This document shows, one piece after another, positions 8,656-16,706 of a DNA stretch of 54,647 nt. This stretch comes from Prauserella endophytica (GTDB taxonomy: Bacteria; Actinomycetota; Actinomycetes; Mycobacteriales; Pseudonocardiaceae). A program made the translations under genes and the position numbers. Position 1 is the stretch's first letter; each line of letters starts with the position of its first letter. The stretch spans positions 1 to 54,647 of the forward strand of contig NZ_SWMS01000034.1 of the NCBI RefSeq assembly GCF_005146945.1. Direction: 5' to 3'. Under the pieces are notes generated by a model. That model made no database searches. It was given only the letters and a program-made list of their open reading frames with translations, and had not been told where the DNA came from.

Positions 8656-9782
8656 GAGCGCACCTGCTTCGCGTAGACGTCCTTGGCTATGACCAGGCGC
8701 TGGATCTGGTTGGTGCCCTCGTAGATCTGGGTGATCTTGACATCGCGCATCATCCGCTCCACCGGGTATTCACGGGTAAAGCCGTAGCCGCCGTGCAGCT
8801 GCAGCGCGTCGGTGGCCACCGACATCGCGTTGTCGCTGCACAGCAGCTTCGCCATGGAGACACGGGACCGGGCGCGCGGGTCACCCGCGCTGATCAGCGC
8901 GACCGCGTCGTAGAGCAGCGCGCGGGCGGACTCGATCTTCACCGCCATGTCGGCGACCATCCCGCGCAGCATCTGGAAGCGGGACAGCGACTGGCCGAAC
9001 TGCTCACGCTCGGCGGTGTAGGACACCGCCTGGTCGAATGCCCCCTGCGCGATGCCCAGCGCCTGCGCAGCGATCAGCGCGCGGCTGACGTTGAGCTCAC
9101 CGTTGATGTAGCTGTAGCCCCGCTTCGGGTCGTTGACCACGCGACGAGCCGGAATCCGGGCATCCTCGAGGATGACGTCGGCGGTCGGGCTGCCGCGCAT
9201 GCCCATCTTCTTCTCGTGCGGGCCGAAGGACACTCCGGGGTCGTCGCGGTGCACCATGAACACCCCGAAGTCCCGCTCGCCGCTGCGTGCGAGCACTGCG
9301 TACCAGTCCGCCCACGGCGCGTTGCTGATAAACCGCTTCTGTCCATTGAGGATCCAGTCGCCCCCGTCCTGCTTGGCGGCGGTCTTGATTCCGGAGAGGT
9401 CGGAACCGACCGTCGGCTCAGTCATGCACCAGGCCGCGCCCGCCTCGCCCGACGCCACCCCGGGCACTACCTCCTCGAGCAGCTCGTCGGAGCCGTGACT
9501 GACCACAGTGGACGTTCCCGCCCAGTTGACCAGCAGCACCAGTGCGGAGCTGCCGCAGACCGCAGCGACCTCTTCCACCGCGATCACCTGGGACAGCAGG
9601 TCACCACCGGAGCCGCCGAGCTTCTCGCCGTAGGGTAAGCCGGGCAGGTCGGCCTCCCGCAGCGCCTGCCATGCCTCCTCGGGGAAGCGTTCCTTGTCGT
9701 CCACGTCCGCGGCGTGCGGCGCAATCCGGTCAGCGGCCAGTTTCCGCACGCTGTCACGGAAATCTTGGTATTCGGTGTCCAT
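8652..9782 (-). CDS. Acyl-CoA dehydrogenase
   Basis: 376 residues of the short/medium-chain acyl-CoA dehydrogenase family (FAD-dependent alpha,beta-desaturation, electrons to ETF). Signatures are AAWCMTEPTVGSDLSGI in the middle domain and the C-terminal IYEGTNQIQ, which supplies the catalytic Glu. The start at 9782 follows GAGGAGT. It lies between a CoA-transferase and a racemase-like gene on the same strand, so the expected order is activation, epimerisation, dehydrogenation. Confidence 0.94.
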   Translation of the reverse strand: MDTEYQDFRDSVRKLAADRIAPHAADVDDKERFPEEAWQALREADLPGLPYGEKLGGSGGDLLSQVIAVEEVAAVCGSSALVLLVNWAGTSTVVSHGSDELLEEVVPGVASGEAGAAWCMTEPTVGSDLSGIKTAAKQDGGDWILNGQKRFISNAPWADWYAVLARSGERDFGVFMVHRDDPGVSFGPHEKKMGMRGSPTADVILEDARIPARRVVNDPKRGYSYINGELNVSRALIAAQALGIAQGAFDQAVSYTAEREQFGQSLSRFQMLRGMVADMAVKIESARALLYDAVALISAGDPRARSRVSMAKLLCSDNAMSVATDALQLHGGYGFTREYPVERMMRDVKITQIYEGTNQIQRLVIAKDVYAKQVRS

Positions 9783-9825
9783 ACTCTCTTACTCCTCGAA
9801 AGTGTTGCCGGCAAGTGCGCCCTCG

Positions 9826-10965
9826 TCAGACCGGCGGCCAGCGCAGCCCCTTCACGGCACCGTCGCCGGCCGAGCCGACCGCCTTCCGGGCGTGCTCGGG
9901 AGGGATTCCGAAGCGCCCCAGTACCCGCTCAGTGGCGTCCTCGGTGTCCCTCTCACCCGGCCTCGCCGCGGTGCGGGAGTACACCGGCACCGCGGGCACA
10001 GAGTCGGCGCGAAAGCCTTGGTAACGTTGCGAAATCTGGTCGAACCCGGCGAGTTCGTGCGGCTCCAGCACCGGGGTCACGCAGGCATCGATCTCAGCGA
10101 AGAACTCAGTCCACTCGGCCATCGTGCGGGTCCGGAACGACGCGTCGAGCCGTTCGGAGATCATGTCCCAGTTCGCCGGGTCGAGGTGGTTAGGCACCTC
10201 GCCCAGGTCCAGTGCCTGCCAAAGGTTGGTGAAGAACGCGTTCTCCAGCGCGCCGACCGCCACGTACCTGCCGTCGGAGCAGGCGTAGCAGCGGTAGGCC
10301 GGCATCGACCCGGCAAGCACGCCTTCCCCGCGCCGGGGCAGCGATCCCCCGCCCCAGTCCACGAAGTTCATACCCATCATGGACAGCACGCCGTCGACCA
10401 TCGCCGCGTCGAGGTACTGGCCACGCCCGGAGCGTTCCCGCTCGTAGAGGGCGCCCACGATGCCGAAGGCCGCGAGCAGCCCGCCTCCGGCGAAGTCGGC
10501 GACCAGGTTCAGCGGCGGCGCCGGCGGGCCGTCCGCCGGGCCGAACGTGCCTAGCGCCCCTCCGATCGCCAAGTAGTTGATGTCGTGGCCGGCTCGGCTG
10601 GCCAGCGGGCCGGTCTGCCCGTAGCCGGTGACGCTGCAGTAGATCAGCCGCGGATTGATCTCGCCGAGTTCGGCGTAACCCGCGCCGATCCGGTCAGCGA
10701 CCCCGGGCCGGAAGCCTTCCATGAACACGTCCGACTCGGCGACCAGTCGGTGCAGCGCCGCGCGCCCCTCGTCCGTCTTGAGGTCGAGGGTGACGAATTC
10801 CTTCCCACGGGAGAGCGCTGGGACCGGCAGGCCGGAGCGGCCGCCGCCGATCGCGATCACCTCGGCGCCGAGATCGGCCAGCAGCATGCTGCCGTAGGGT
10901 CCGGGCGCGAGCCGGGTCATATCCAGCACCCGGATCCCGGCGAGCGGTCCCGTCCGGCCGGTCAT
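9826..10965 (-). CDS. Alpha-methylacyl-CoA racemase-like protein (CaiB/BaiF fold)
   Basis: 379 residues. Although it shares the CoA-transferase fold, its active-site pattern is that of alpha-methylacyl-CoA racemase: RAGHDINYLA with H127 and PLNLVADF with D157. The mycobacterial racemase uses a His/Asp pair 30 residues apart at almost the same positions (His126, Asp156). It should invert the 2-methyl centre of branched acyl-CoA so that the dehydrogenase can act. It is the first gene of the minus-strand cluster, divergent from the aldehyde dehydrogenase at 11216, with a perfect palindrome between them. A CoA-transferase role is the alternative. Confidence 0.82.
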   Translation of the reverse strand: MTGRTGPLAGIRVLDMTRLAPGPYGSMLLADLGAEVIAIGGGRSGLPVPALSRGKEFVTLDLKTDEGRAALHRLVAESDVFMEGFRPGVADRIGAGYAELGEINPRLIYCSVTGYGQTGPLASRAGHDINYLAIGGALGTFGPADGPPAPPLNLVADFAGGGLLAAFGIVGALYERERSGRGQYLDAAMVDGVLSMMGMNFVDWGGGSLPRRGEGVLAGSMPAYRCYACSDGRYVAVGALENAFFTNLWQALDLGEVPNHLDPANWDMISERLDASFRTRTMAEWTEFFAEIDACVTPVLEPHELAGFDQISQRYQGFRADSVPAVPVYSRTAARPGERDTEDATERVLGRFGIPPEHARKAVGSAGDGAVKGLRWPPV

Positions 10966-11092
10966 TGAGCACCGCCCACCGAGACGCGCGGCCGCTGCAC
11001 GGAAAAAGCTTGGGAGCAAAGCAAAACTGTCCTCCTCATCGAGGTCGCGGTGATCCGCGTCCATCTATGCTCGCCCGGCCCCGAGAAATGCC

Positions 11093-11114
11093 GGTACCTC
11101 CAACTGGAGGTACC
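11093..11114. promoter_or_regulatory. Perfect 10+10 palindrome between divergent genes
   Basis: GGTACCTCCA (11093-11102), AC, TGGAGGTACC (11105-11114): perfect ten-base arms. It lies in the 250-base divergent region between the racemase-like gene (start 10965) and the aldehyde dehydrogenase gene (start 11216). It matches the imperfect copy at 2164-2185 ahead of the MHS carrier. A weaker related site, TCTCC-TGCT-GGAGA, lies at 11162-11175. The shared core is CTCC-N4-GGAG. This is a probable operator for the module. Confidence 0.65.
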
Positions 11115-11215
11115 CGTTTTCGGCAGGTCATTGCGATCGTTGCTTTCCTGCCCGGCGGGGATCTCCTGCTGGAGAAACGGATTTCGCGAGCACATCGAGG
11201 GAAGAGGGAACGAGC

Positions 11216-12709
11216 ATGCCCGGCACTGCGGAAGCGGACACCACCCCGGATGAGTACGAGGCGGTTCTCACCGCCGCAGCGGCGGCAGCGCCTGAGCTCG
11301 CCGCCATGGCGCCCACCGACCGGGCGGCGATGCTGCGCGCGGTCGCCACCGCGTTGCGCACGCACAGTGACGAACTGGTTCCGCTCGCCGACGAGGACAG
11401 CTCTCTGGGCACCGCCCGGCTCGCCGGCGAGGTTGACCGGACCGCCGTACAGCTGGAGATGTTCGCCGACGCCGTCGAAGAGGGTTCCTGGCTGGAGGCG
11501 ATCATCGATCCGGCCGACCAGGACGCCCAGCCCGCGCCTCGTCCCGACCTGCGGCGGATGCTGGTCCCGCTCGGCCCGGTCGCGGTGTTCGGCGCGAGCA
11601 ACTTCCCGTTCGCGTTCGGCCTCTGCGGCGGGGACACCGCGTCCGCACTGGCCGCCGGCTGCCCGGTGGTGGCCAAGGCGCACCCGGCGCAGCCGCGGTT
11701 GTCCGGCCCCTACGCGCACGTCGTGTCGGACGCGCTGCATTCCACGGGTGCCCCGGAGGGCACCTTCGCCGTGGTGCACGGCATGGACGTCGGTCGTGAC
11801 CTGGTCACCGACCCACGGATCACCGCGGTCGGTTTCACCGGGTCGACCACGGGCGGCCGGGCATTGGCCGACCTGGCCGCAGCGCGGCCGACGCCGATCC
11901 CGTTCTACGGCGAGCTGGGCAGCCTCAACCCGGTATTCGTCACACCGGCGGCGGCGCGGACCCGGGGCAAGGAGATCGCCCGGGAGTTCCTCGGCTCCGT
12001 ATTCCTGGGTGCGGGCCAGTTCTGTACCAAGCCCGGCGTGCTGTTGATTCCCGAGGAAAGCGACCTGGAGGATGTGCTCGCCGCCGAGGCGGCCACCGCA
12101 CCGATGCGGCTGCTGCACGCCGGGCTCGGCGTCGCCTTCCGCAGGCTATCCGCGGACCTGGCCGGATTCCCGGGCGTGAGGACGATCACCGCACCCACGC
12201 CTGAGGACGGCCCCGCCGATCCGCTCGCGGTGCGGCCGGTGCTGGTCGGGACCACAATGGCCACGCTCGCCGAGCACGCCGACAGTCTGCTCACCGAGTG
12301 CTTCGGGCCCTTCGGGCTGGTCGTCAGCTACGCCGACCCCGCCGAGCTGGTGCCGACGGCGCAGCTCTTCGAGGGCACGCTGACCGCCACCGTTCAGGGC
12401 GAGGATGCCAGTGACCCGCACGCGGCGGCCCTGCTGGCCGAGCTGGGCGGGGCCACCGGACGGCTGATCTGGAACGGCTGGCCGACCGGCGTCGCGGTCA
12501 GCTGGGCGCAGCACCACGGCGGCCCCTACCCCGCCACCACCACGATGCACACCTCGGTCGGCGTCACCGCGCTCCGCCGCTTTCTCCGCCCGATCGCCTA
12601 CCAGTCGGTGCCGGATCCTCTGTTGCCCCCGGCCTTGCGCGACCGGAACGAGCTCGGCATCCCGCGCCGCGTCGACGGTGCGCTGACGACGGCGGACGTG
12701 ACCCGCTGA
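11216..12709 (+). CDS. NADP-type aldehyde dehydrogenase (ketoglutarate-semialdehyde dehydrogenase-like)
   Basis: 497 residues of the aldehyde dehydrogenase superfamily, in the branch that contains alpha-ketoglutaric semialdehyde and long-chain NADP aldehyde dehydrogenases. Catalytic Cys270 sits in GAGQFCTKPG, the general-base Glu in YGELGS (E233), the oxyanion Asn in ASNFPFAF (N129) and the cofactor Lys in VVAKAHP (K154). The start follows a GAGGGAAGAGGGA stretch. It is transcribed away from the acyl-CoA genes and probably shares their palindromic control region. A close homologue lies at 46232. Substrate unknown. Confidence 0.9.
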   Translation: MPGTAEADTTPDEYEAVLTAAAAAAPELAAMAPTDRAAMLRAVATALRTHSDELVPLADEDSSLGTARLAGEVDRTAVQLEMFADAVEEGSWLEAIIDPADQDAQPAPRPDLRRMLVPLGPVAVFGASNFPFAFGLCGGDTASALAAGCPVVAKAHPAQPRLSGPYAHVVSDALHSTGAPEGTFAVVHGMDVGRDLVTDPRITAVGFTGSTTGGRALADLAAARPTPIPFYGELGSLNPVFVTPAAARTRGKEIAREFLGSVFLGAGQFCTKPGVLLIPEESDLEDVLAAEAATAPMRLLHAGLGVAFRRLSADLAGFPGVRTITAPTPEDGPADPLAVRPVLVGTTMATLAEHADSLLTECFGPFGLVVSYADPAELVPTAQLFEGTLTATVQGEDASDPHAAALLAELGGATGRLIWNGWPTGVAVSWAQHHGGPYPATTTMHTSVGVTALRRFLRPIAYQSVPDPLLPPALRDRNELGIPRRVDGALTTADVTR

Positions 12710-12735
12710 CGGCCACGGAGGCGCCGGCCCGTCAG
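12706..12735 (+). terminator. Candidate stem-loop terminator after the aldehyde dehydrogenase
   Basis: CTGACGG-CC (from 12706, overlapping the stop codon) pairs with GG-CCCGTCAG (to 12735) around an 11-base loop, with one bulged base. No T-run follows, as is common in actinomycetes. Confidence 0.45.
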
Positions 12736-13122
12736 TCGCTGTAGCGGCAGGATGCGCAGCTTGCCGCGCGGGTCGGCATTCTCCCGTTCGGATTTCACAC
12801 AGGACTCCAGCCGCTCGCGCAATGCCTCGGCGGGGATGCGGGTCTGCTGCAGGATCAGGTTGCTCATGATGATCTTCGTGCTCGGTGGGATCAGCCTTCC
12901 CGAGTGAGCTCAGCCCTGGAGTGCTCCCGTTTTGTGGACGCGGGTTCAAGCTGCGATCCGGCGATCTTCACGGTCGGCGACTGCGCTCGCTACCCGTTTC
13001 GCGCGACTCAGCCGCATCGCGGGCCGGGGCGGGGACGTCCGTTCTCGACATGTCATCGTCCACATCGGCCATTGCGGGCGGCGCGGCTGGCGCATCGTGT
13101 TCCCTTCTCGGACGCCGGCCGG
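12736..13122. other. Intergenic stretch with a possible coding remnant
   Basis: About 390 bases between the convergent aldehyde dehydrogenase and IclR genes. On the minus strand an ATG at 12867 opens a frame beginning MSNLILQQTRIPAEALRERL with actinomycete-like third positions. It runs into the aldehyde dehydrogenase gene and ends at 12598 with no recognisable domain. I read it as a possible fragment of a lost gene rather than a functional one. The rest (12870-13122) shows nothing I can name. Confidence 0.3.
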
Positions 13123-13911
13123 TCAGGCGGGCTGGATCTTGCTCGGCCGGTACCCGAGTGCGGTGCTGGCGTCTTGCCCGGCCGCGACGACCAGGGGCGC
13201 GAGCCTGTCGACATCGTCCTCGGTCACCCGCTGTGTCGGCGCTCCGATTCCGAGGACCGCCGCCAAATCGCCGGCGTGGTCGAACACCGGCGCACTGATC
13301 GAGCCGACGCCTTCGTGTCGCTCCTCGAAGGACGCCGCGTAGCCCTTGGCCCTGGCGAGCTCGACCTGCGCGTCCAACACGTCGATGTCGATCGGCGTGT
13401 GTGCCGTGTACCTCGGCAGCCCTTCCCTGACCACGTCCGCACGCGCGGCGGGGTCGTAGGCCAGGAAAACCTTGCCCGGGGCGCCGGCGTGCAGCGGCAT
13501 CACCATGCCGACTTTGAACAAGCGCATCACAATGTGACGTGTTTCTGCCACGGCGATCACCGTTCTGAACGCGCCGTCGCGCACGTAAAGGCACGCGGTC
13601 TCGCCAGTCTCGTCGCACAACCGCTGCAGGGCCGGCCTTGTTCGCTGCACGACGTCGAGTCCGAATGTTCCGGGCGCCGCGAGCTGCACCAGTGTCAGCC
13701 CGATCCGGTAGCGATCCCCGGAGCGGTCCAGGAAGCCCTCCCGCACGAGATTGTGCACCAAGCGCTGGCACGTGCTCTGATTCAACCCGCTGAGCTGCAT
13801 GATCTCGCGCAGGGTCGGTTCAGGGGCCGATACGGAGAAGCAGTCGAGGATCCGCTTGATCTTCTCGAGCACCAGCAGCGGCGGAGTACCTGGGCCTCGC
13901 TCGGTCACCAC
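13123..13911 (-). CDS. IclR-family transcriptional regulator
   Basis: 262 residues. The N-terminal winged helix-turn-helix covers about residues 10-75 (LREIMQLSGLNQSTCQRLVHNLV), followed by the IclR effector domain (HAGAPGKVFLAY, then GVGSISAPVFDHAGDLAAVLGI). It is divergent from the maleate isomerase gene across a 150-base gap that holds a strong promoter and a 13-base inverted repeat. The arrangement predicts control of the maleate genes and probably of itself, with maleate or a related dicarboxylate as ligand (inference). Confidence 0.92.
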   Translation of the reverse strand: MVTERGPGTPPLLVLEKIKRILDCFSVSAPEPTLREIMQLSGLNQSTCQRLVHNLVREGFLDRSGDRYRIGLTLVQLAAPGTFGLDVVQRTRPALQRLCDETGETACLYVRDGAFRTVIAVAETRHIVMRLFKVGMVMPLHAGAPGKVFLAYDPAARADVVREGLPRYTAHTPIDIDVLDAQVELARAKGYAASFEERHEGVGSISAPVFDHAGDLAAVLGIGAPTQRVTEDDVDRLAPLVVAAGQDASTALGYRPSKIQPA

Positions 13912-13961
13912 TGCGCGCCCCTCTCAGGAAGTCTGGAACCCGGCGCGCTCGCGCCGTTGCC

Positions 13962-13990
13962 TTGACATGGACTATAGCAACTTACATTAT
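13962..13990 (+). promoter_or_regulatory. Sigma-70-type promoter for the maleate module
   Basis: A consensus -35 box TTGACA (13962-13967), a 17-base spacer and CATTAT (13985-13990) as -10 box. Transcription would start near 13997, about 65 bases ahead of the isomerase GTG. The AT-rich patch stands out in this GC-rich window. Confidence 0.6.
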
Positions 13991-14012
13991 GAGTCCATAA
14001 CTCACGATGTAA
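13982..14012. promoter_or_regulatory. IclR operator candidate overlapping the -10 box
   Basis: TTACATTATGAGT (13982-13994) and ACTCACGATGTAA (14000-14012) form an inverted repeat with 11 of 13 positions paired around a five-base spacer. It covers the -10 box and the predicted start of the maleate promoter. Binding by the divergent IclR protein would block transcription. Confidence 0.6.
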
Positions 14013-14061
14013 TGAGCGTGAGAGGCTGGAGCCACCTGGCCCGCAACAGACGAGGAGAACC

Positions 14062-14868
14062 GTGACCGCTCACCACTGCGCCTGCGACAGCGACTCCCTG
14101 GCGAAGCTGCCCGGGGTCTCCCGGATCGGGCTGATCGTGCCGAGCTCGAACACCACGATGGAGACCGAACTCCCCGAGCTATTCCGCCGCCAGGGAGCCG
14201 CGACGGGACACGTCTACACCTTCCACTCCGCGCGCGCCGGCATGCGGACGGTCAACAAGGAAGAGCTGGCGGCCATGGTCGGAAAGGCCGCCGACTGCGC
14301 GACCGCGGTCTCCGACGCCCAACCGGACGTCATCGCCTACGCCTGCCTGGTGGCAGTCATGGCCCAGGGACCGGGGGCACACCGGGAGTCGGAGCAGATC
14401 ATCGCCGACGCGGCCAGGAACAACGGCAATCCCGCGCCGGTCGTCAGCAGCGCCGGCGCGCTGGTCCGCTCGCTGACCGAGATCGGCGCGAAGAAGGCCG
14501 TCATGGTCACCCCGTACATGCGTCCGCTCACTGCGACGGTGCGCCAGTACATCGAGAGCGAGGGCATCGAGATCCTCGACGACATCAGCCTCGAAGTCGA
14601 GGACAACGTGGCGGTCGGCCGACTAGACCCCGGGAAACTGCCCGACATCGCCGGCGACCTGCGGCGTGAAGGCGCGGACGCGGTGATCTTGTCGGCCTGC
14701 GTGCAGATGCCGTCACTCGCCGCCGTCCAGCGTGCCGAGGACGAGCTCGAACTGCCGGTGATCACCGCAGCGACGGCCACGACCTACGAAATCCTGAATA
14801 CGCTGGGTCACCAACCGGCCATCCCAGGTGCCGGGAGCCTGCTCGCCCGCCCGAACTCCGCTCTCTGA
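14062..14868 (+). CDS. maiA: Maleate cis-trans isomerase
   Basis: 268 residues of the Asp/Glu racemase superfamily. The N-terminal RIGLIVPSSNTTMETE is the signature of maleate isomerase and the related arylmalonate decarboxylases. The two catalytic cysteines are C95 in AYACLVAV and C213 in LSACVQMP; their spacing of 118 residues equals that of the characterised Nocardia enzyme (Cys76/Cys194). It converts maleate to fumarate without a cofactor. The GTG start at 14062 follows GAGGAGA. The carrier gene follows after 25 bases, so the pair imports and isomerises the acid. Confidence 0.88.
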   Translation: MTAHHCACDSDSLAKLPGVSRIGLIVPSSNTTMETELPELFRRQGAATGHVYTFHSARAGMRTVNKEELAAMVGKAADCATAVSDAQPDVIAYACLVAVMAQGPGAHRESEQIIADAARNNGNPAPVVSSAGALVRSLTEIGAKKAVMVTPYMRPLTATVRQYIESEGIEILDDISLEVEDNVAVGRLDPGKLPDIAGDLRREGADAVILSACVQMPSLAAVQRAEDELELPVITAATATTYEILNTLGHQPAIPGAGSLLARPNSAL

Positions 14869-14893
14869 ACTCGTCCGTTCTGAAAGGACAACG

Positions 14894-16210
14894 ATGTCCC
14901 TTGTGACTGTTTCCTTCCTGATCTTGGTGGCTGCGTTCCTCGTGGGTGCCGTCACCAACATCAACGCCGGTCTCATCGCCATCGTCGCGACCTTCGGGGT
15001 CGGGCTGCTGCTGACCGACCTCGACACCGACACCGTCATGGGCTTTTTCCCCGCCGATCTGTTCTTCATCCTGGTCGGCGCCACCCTGCTGTTCTCGATA
15101 GTCCGTGTCACGGGGACGATCGACATGCTCGCCGCGTGGGCTGAACGGCTCACGGCCGGGCGGCGCTTTCTCGTGCCGGTCATCATGTTCGCGCTGACCG
15201 CGCTGCTGGCAACCGCCGGAGCGTTCACGCCCGCGGCGGTCGCGATCGTCGCGCCGGTCGCTCTCGCCCTCGGGCAGCGCTTCGGAATCAGCACCCTCGC
15301 GATGGGCCTGGTCATCGTCCAAGGTGCCAACGCGGGGGCCTTCTCACCGGTCAACCCCTTCGGCGTGGTGGCGAACGAGATGCTCGACGCAGCCGGTGCC
15401 GCGGACGGCACCCTACGGCTCTACCTCTACTGCTTCGTCTTCAACGCGCTCCTCGCCGTGGGCGGCTACGCCGCCGTCCAGGCGTGGACCGTCCGGCGAC
15501 GTGCGAAGCACGAAGTTCCGGACGCTGACCAACCGGTCGTCGACGACCCCGAACTCGCTGGCGGCGGTGGCACCGCAGTCGCGACCCGGGCCGAGCGCGT
15601 GACGGACGCCAAGGTCACCCCCTTGAGGTTGACGGTCCTTGGTGGCGTCGCAGCGCTGCTGCTGCTGACGTTGGTGCTCAACCTCGACGTCGGGGTCTCC
15701 GCACTGGTGATCTCGCTGGCCCTCATCGCGTTGCGGCCCAGCATCCAGAAGCCGGCCATCGAGGGACTTCCGTGGTCGGCAGTGCTGCTCGTCACGGGCA
15801 TTGTCATGTACGTCGGCCTGCTGAAGGAGATCGGCGCGATCGACGCGCTGGGCAACGCCATCGAGGGGGCGGGTGCCAGCTCGCTGGCGACCCTGGCCAC
15901 CAGCTACGTCGTCGGTGTCCTGTCCGCTTTCGCTTCGACGACGGGCACTCTCGGAGCGATCAGCCCGGTCGTGGCGCCGCTGGCGGCGGACCCGGTGCTG
16001 GGACCAGTCAGCGTCATCACCACGATCGCGATCGCCTCGTCCGTGGTGGACGTCAGTCCTATGTCGACAAGCGGCGCCCTGCTGCTCGCAAGTGCGGAGC
16101 CCAAGAACGAGAAGCCGTTCTTCCGCATGCTTCTGATCTGGGCCGTCGCGATGATCGCCATCATCCCCGGTATCGCATGGCTGGTCTTCGTCCAACTCGG
16201 CATCGGCTGA
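14894..16210 (+). CDS. MatC-type dicarboxylate carrier (SLC13/DASS-like)
   Basis: 438 residues with about 11-12 hydrophobic segments. The N-terminal part (MSLVTVSFLILVAAFLVGAV, then NINAGLIAIVATFGVG) is the MatC N-domain of malonate/dicarboxylate carriers. NAGAFSPVNPFGVV and a second re-entrant-like SVVDVSPMSTSGALLL match the paired hairpins of this transporter class. The start at 14894 follows GAAAGGA. It lies directly after the maleate isomerase gene under the same promoter, so maleate uptake is the likely role; malonate or another C4 acid is possible. Confidence 0.85.
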   Translation: MSLVTVSFLILVAAFLVGAVTNINAGLIAIVATFGVGLLLTDLDTDTVMGFFPADLFFILVGATLLFSIVRVTGTIDMLAAWAERLTAGRRFLVPVIMFALTALLATAGAFTPAAVAIVAPVALALGQRFGISTLAMGLVIVQGANAGAFSPVNPFGVVANEMLDAAGAADGTLRLYLYCFVFNALLAVGGYAAVQAWTVRRRAKHEVPDADQPVVDDPELAGGGGTAVATRAERVTDAKVTPLRLTVLGGVAALLLLTLVLNLDVGVSALVISLALIALRPSIQKPAIEGLPWSAVLLVTGIVMYVGLLKEIGAIDALGNAIEGAGASSLATLATSYVVGVLSAFASTTGTLGAISPVVAPLAADPVLGPVSVITTIAIASSVVDVSPMSTSGALLLASAEPKNEKPFFRMLLIWAVAMIAIIPGIAWLVFVQLGIG

Positions 16211-16295
16211 TCGCCTGCTGTCGATGCCAGCGCGGTCGCCTCGACCGGCACAGTGGGAAACCGCCACGACATTGGCGTCCTGATCAGGTATCGGC

Positions 16296-16450
16296 TCAGA
16301 CTTTGTCCTCGCCGGTGAGATCCTCCGCCTTCAGCGAGGGGTTCCCCATGGTCTCGCTCGTCGAGAAGGCGGCGATCAGCCCGATCACGGCGGCGACCAT
16401 GGGGTACGTGGCCGGGGTCCAGGGTGGTGCCGGTGGCGGAGATCAGAACC
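16296..16450 (-). pseudogene. C-terminal tail of an MFS transporter (fossil)
   Basis: The minus strand encodes a last transmembrane segment and tail (ATYPMVAAVIGLIAAFSTSE, then TMGNPSLKAEDL, stop at 16296-16298). A one-base insertion near 16420 separates this from the preceding SATGTT in another frame. The rest of the transporter is absent. It lies directly downstream of an aspartase fragment and a truncated enolase-family gene, so three genes have been fused by deletion. Confidence 0.65.
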
Positions 16451-16489
16451 GTCATCGGGCGGGCACGGTGCCGGCGAACAGGGCGGCAC

Positions 16490-16706
16490 GGCGCTGCCTG
16501 GATCGGGTCGGCGACGAACTCCTCGTGCAGGCGGCCGTTTCTGATCTCGGTGCGGGCTTTCGCGATGGCGTCCGCTCTGTTGCGGTCGAGTGCGCCGACC
16601 TCCGTGTTGGCGGCCGCTGTGGCCTGCTTGACCGCCGCCAGTGCCACGAGCAGGTGGGGCCGGTCGACCAGGGTCGTCCGCGTGATGGGAAAGTCGACGA
16701 GGACCC
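16490..16706 (-). pseudogene. Aspartate ammonia-lyase fragment (fossil)
   Basis: About 70 codons read in a frame different from the enolase-family gene: FPITRTTLVDRPHLLVALAA, then VKQATAAANTEVGALDRNRA and GRLHEEFVADPIQ. This corresponds to the N-terminal region of aspartase/fumarase proteins (FPI-x-G ..., AN-x-E-x-G-x-LD, H-D-Q-F-x-V-D-x-x-Q). Start codon and catalytic parts are missing. An aspartase beside a maleate-to-fumarate module would complete a maleate to aspartate route; here it is only a relic. Confidence 0.6.

Noticed and set aside
9826-10965. Calling this protein a second CoA-transferase by fold alone
   Set aside because: It has the racemase His/Asp pair 30 residues apart, the pattern of alpha-methylacyl-CoA racemases, so the racemase reading is preferred.
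12146-12949. 267-codon minus-strand frame at the end of the aldehyde dehydrogenase
   Set aside because: No recognisable domain, and mostly antisense to a strong gene.
16452-16706. Reading the enolase-family gene as a complete 403-residue protein
   Set aside because: The last 85 codons have no family similarity and overlap a better aspartase match in another frame.
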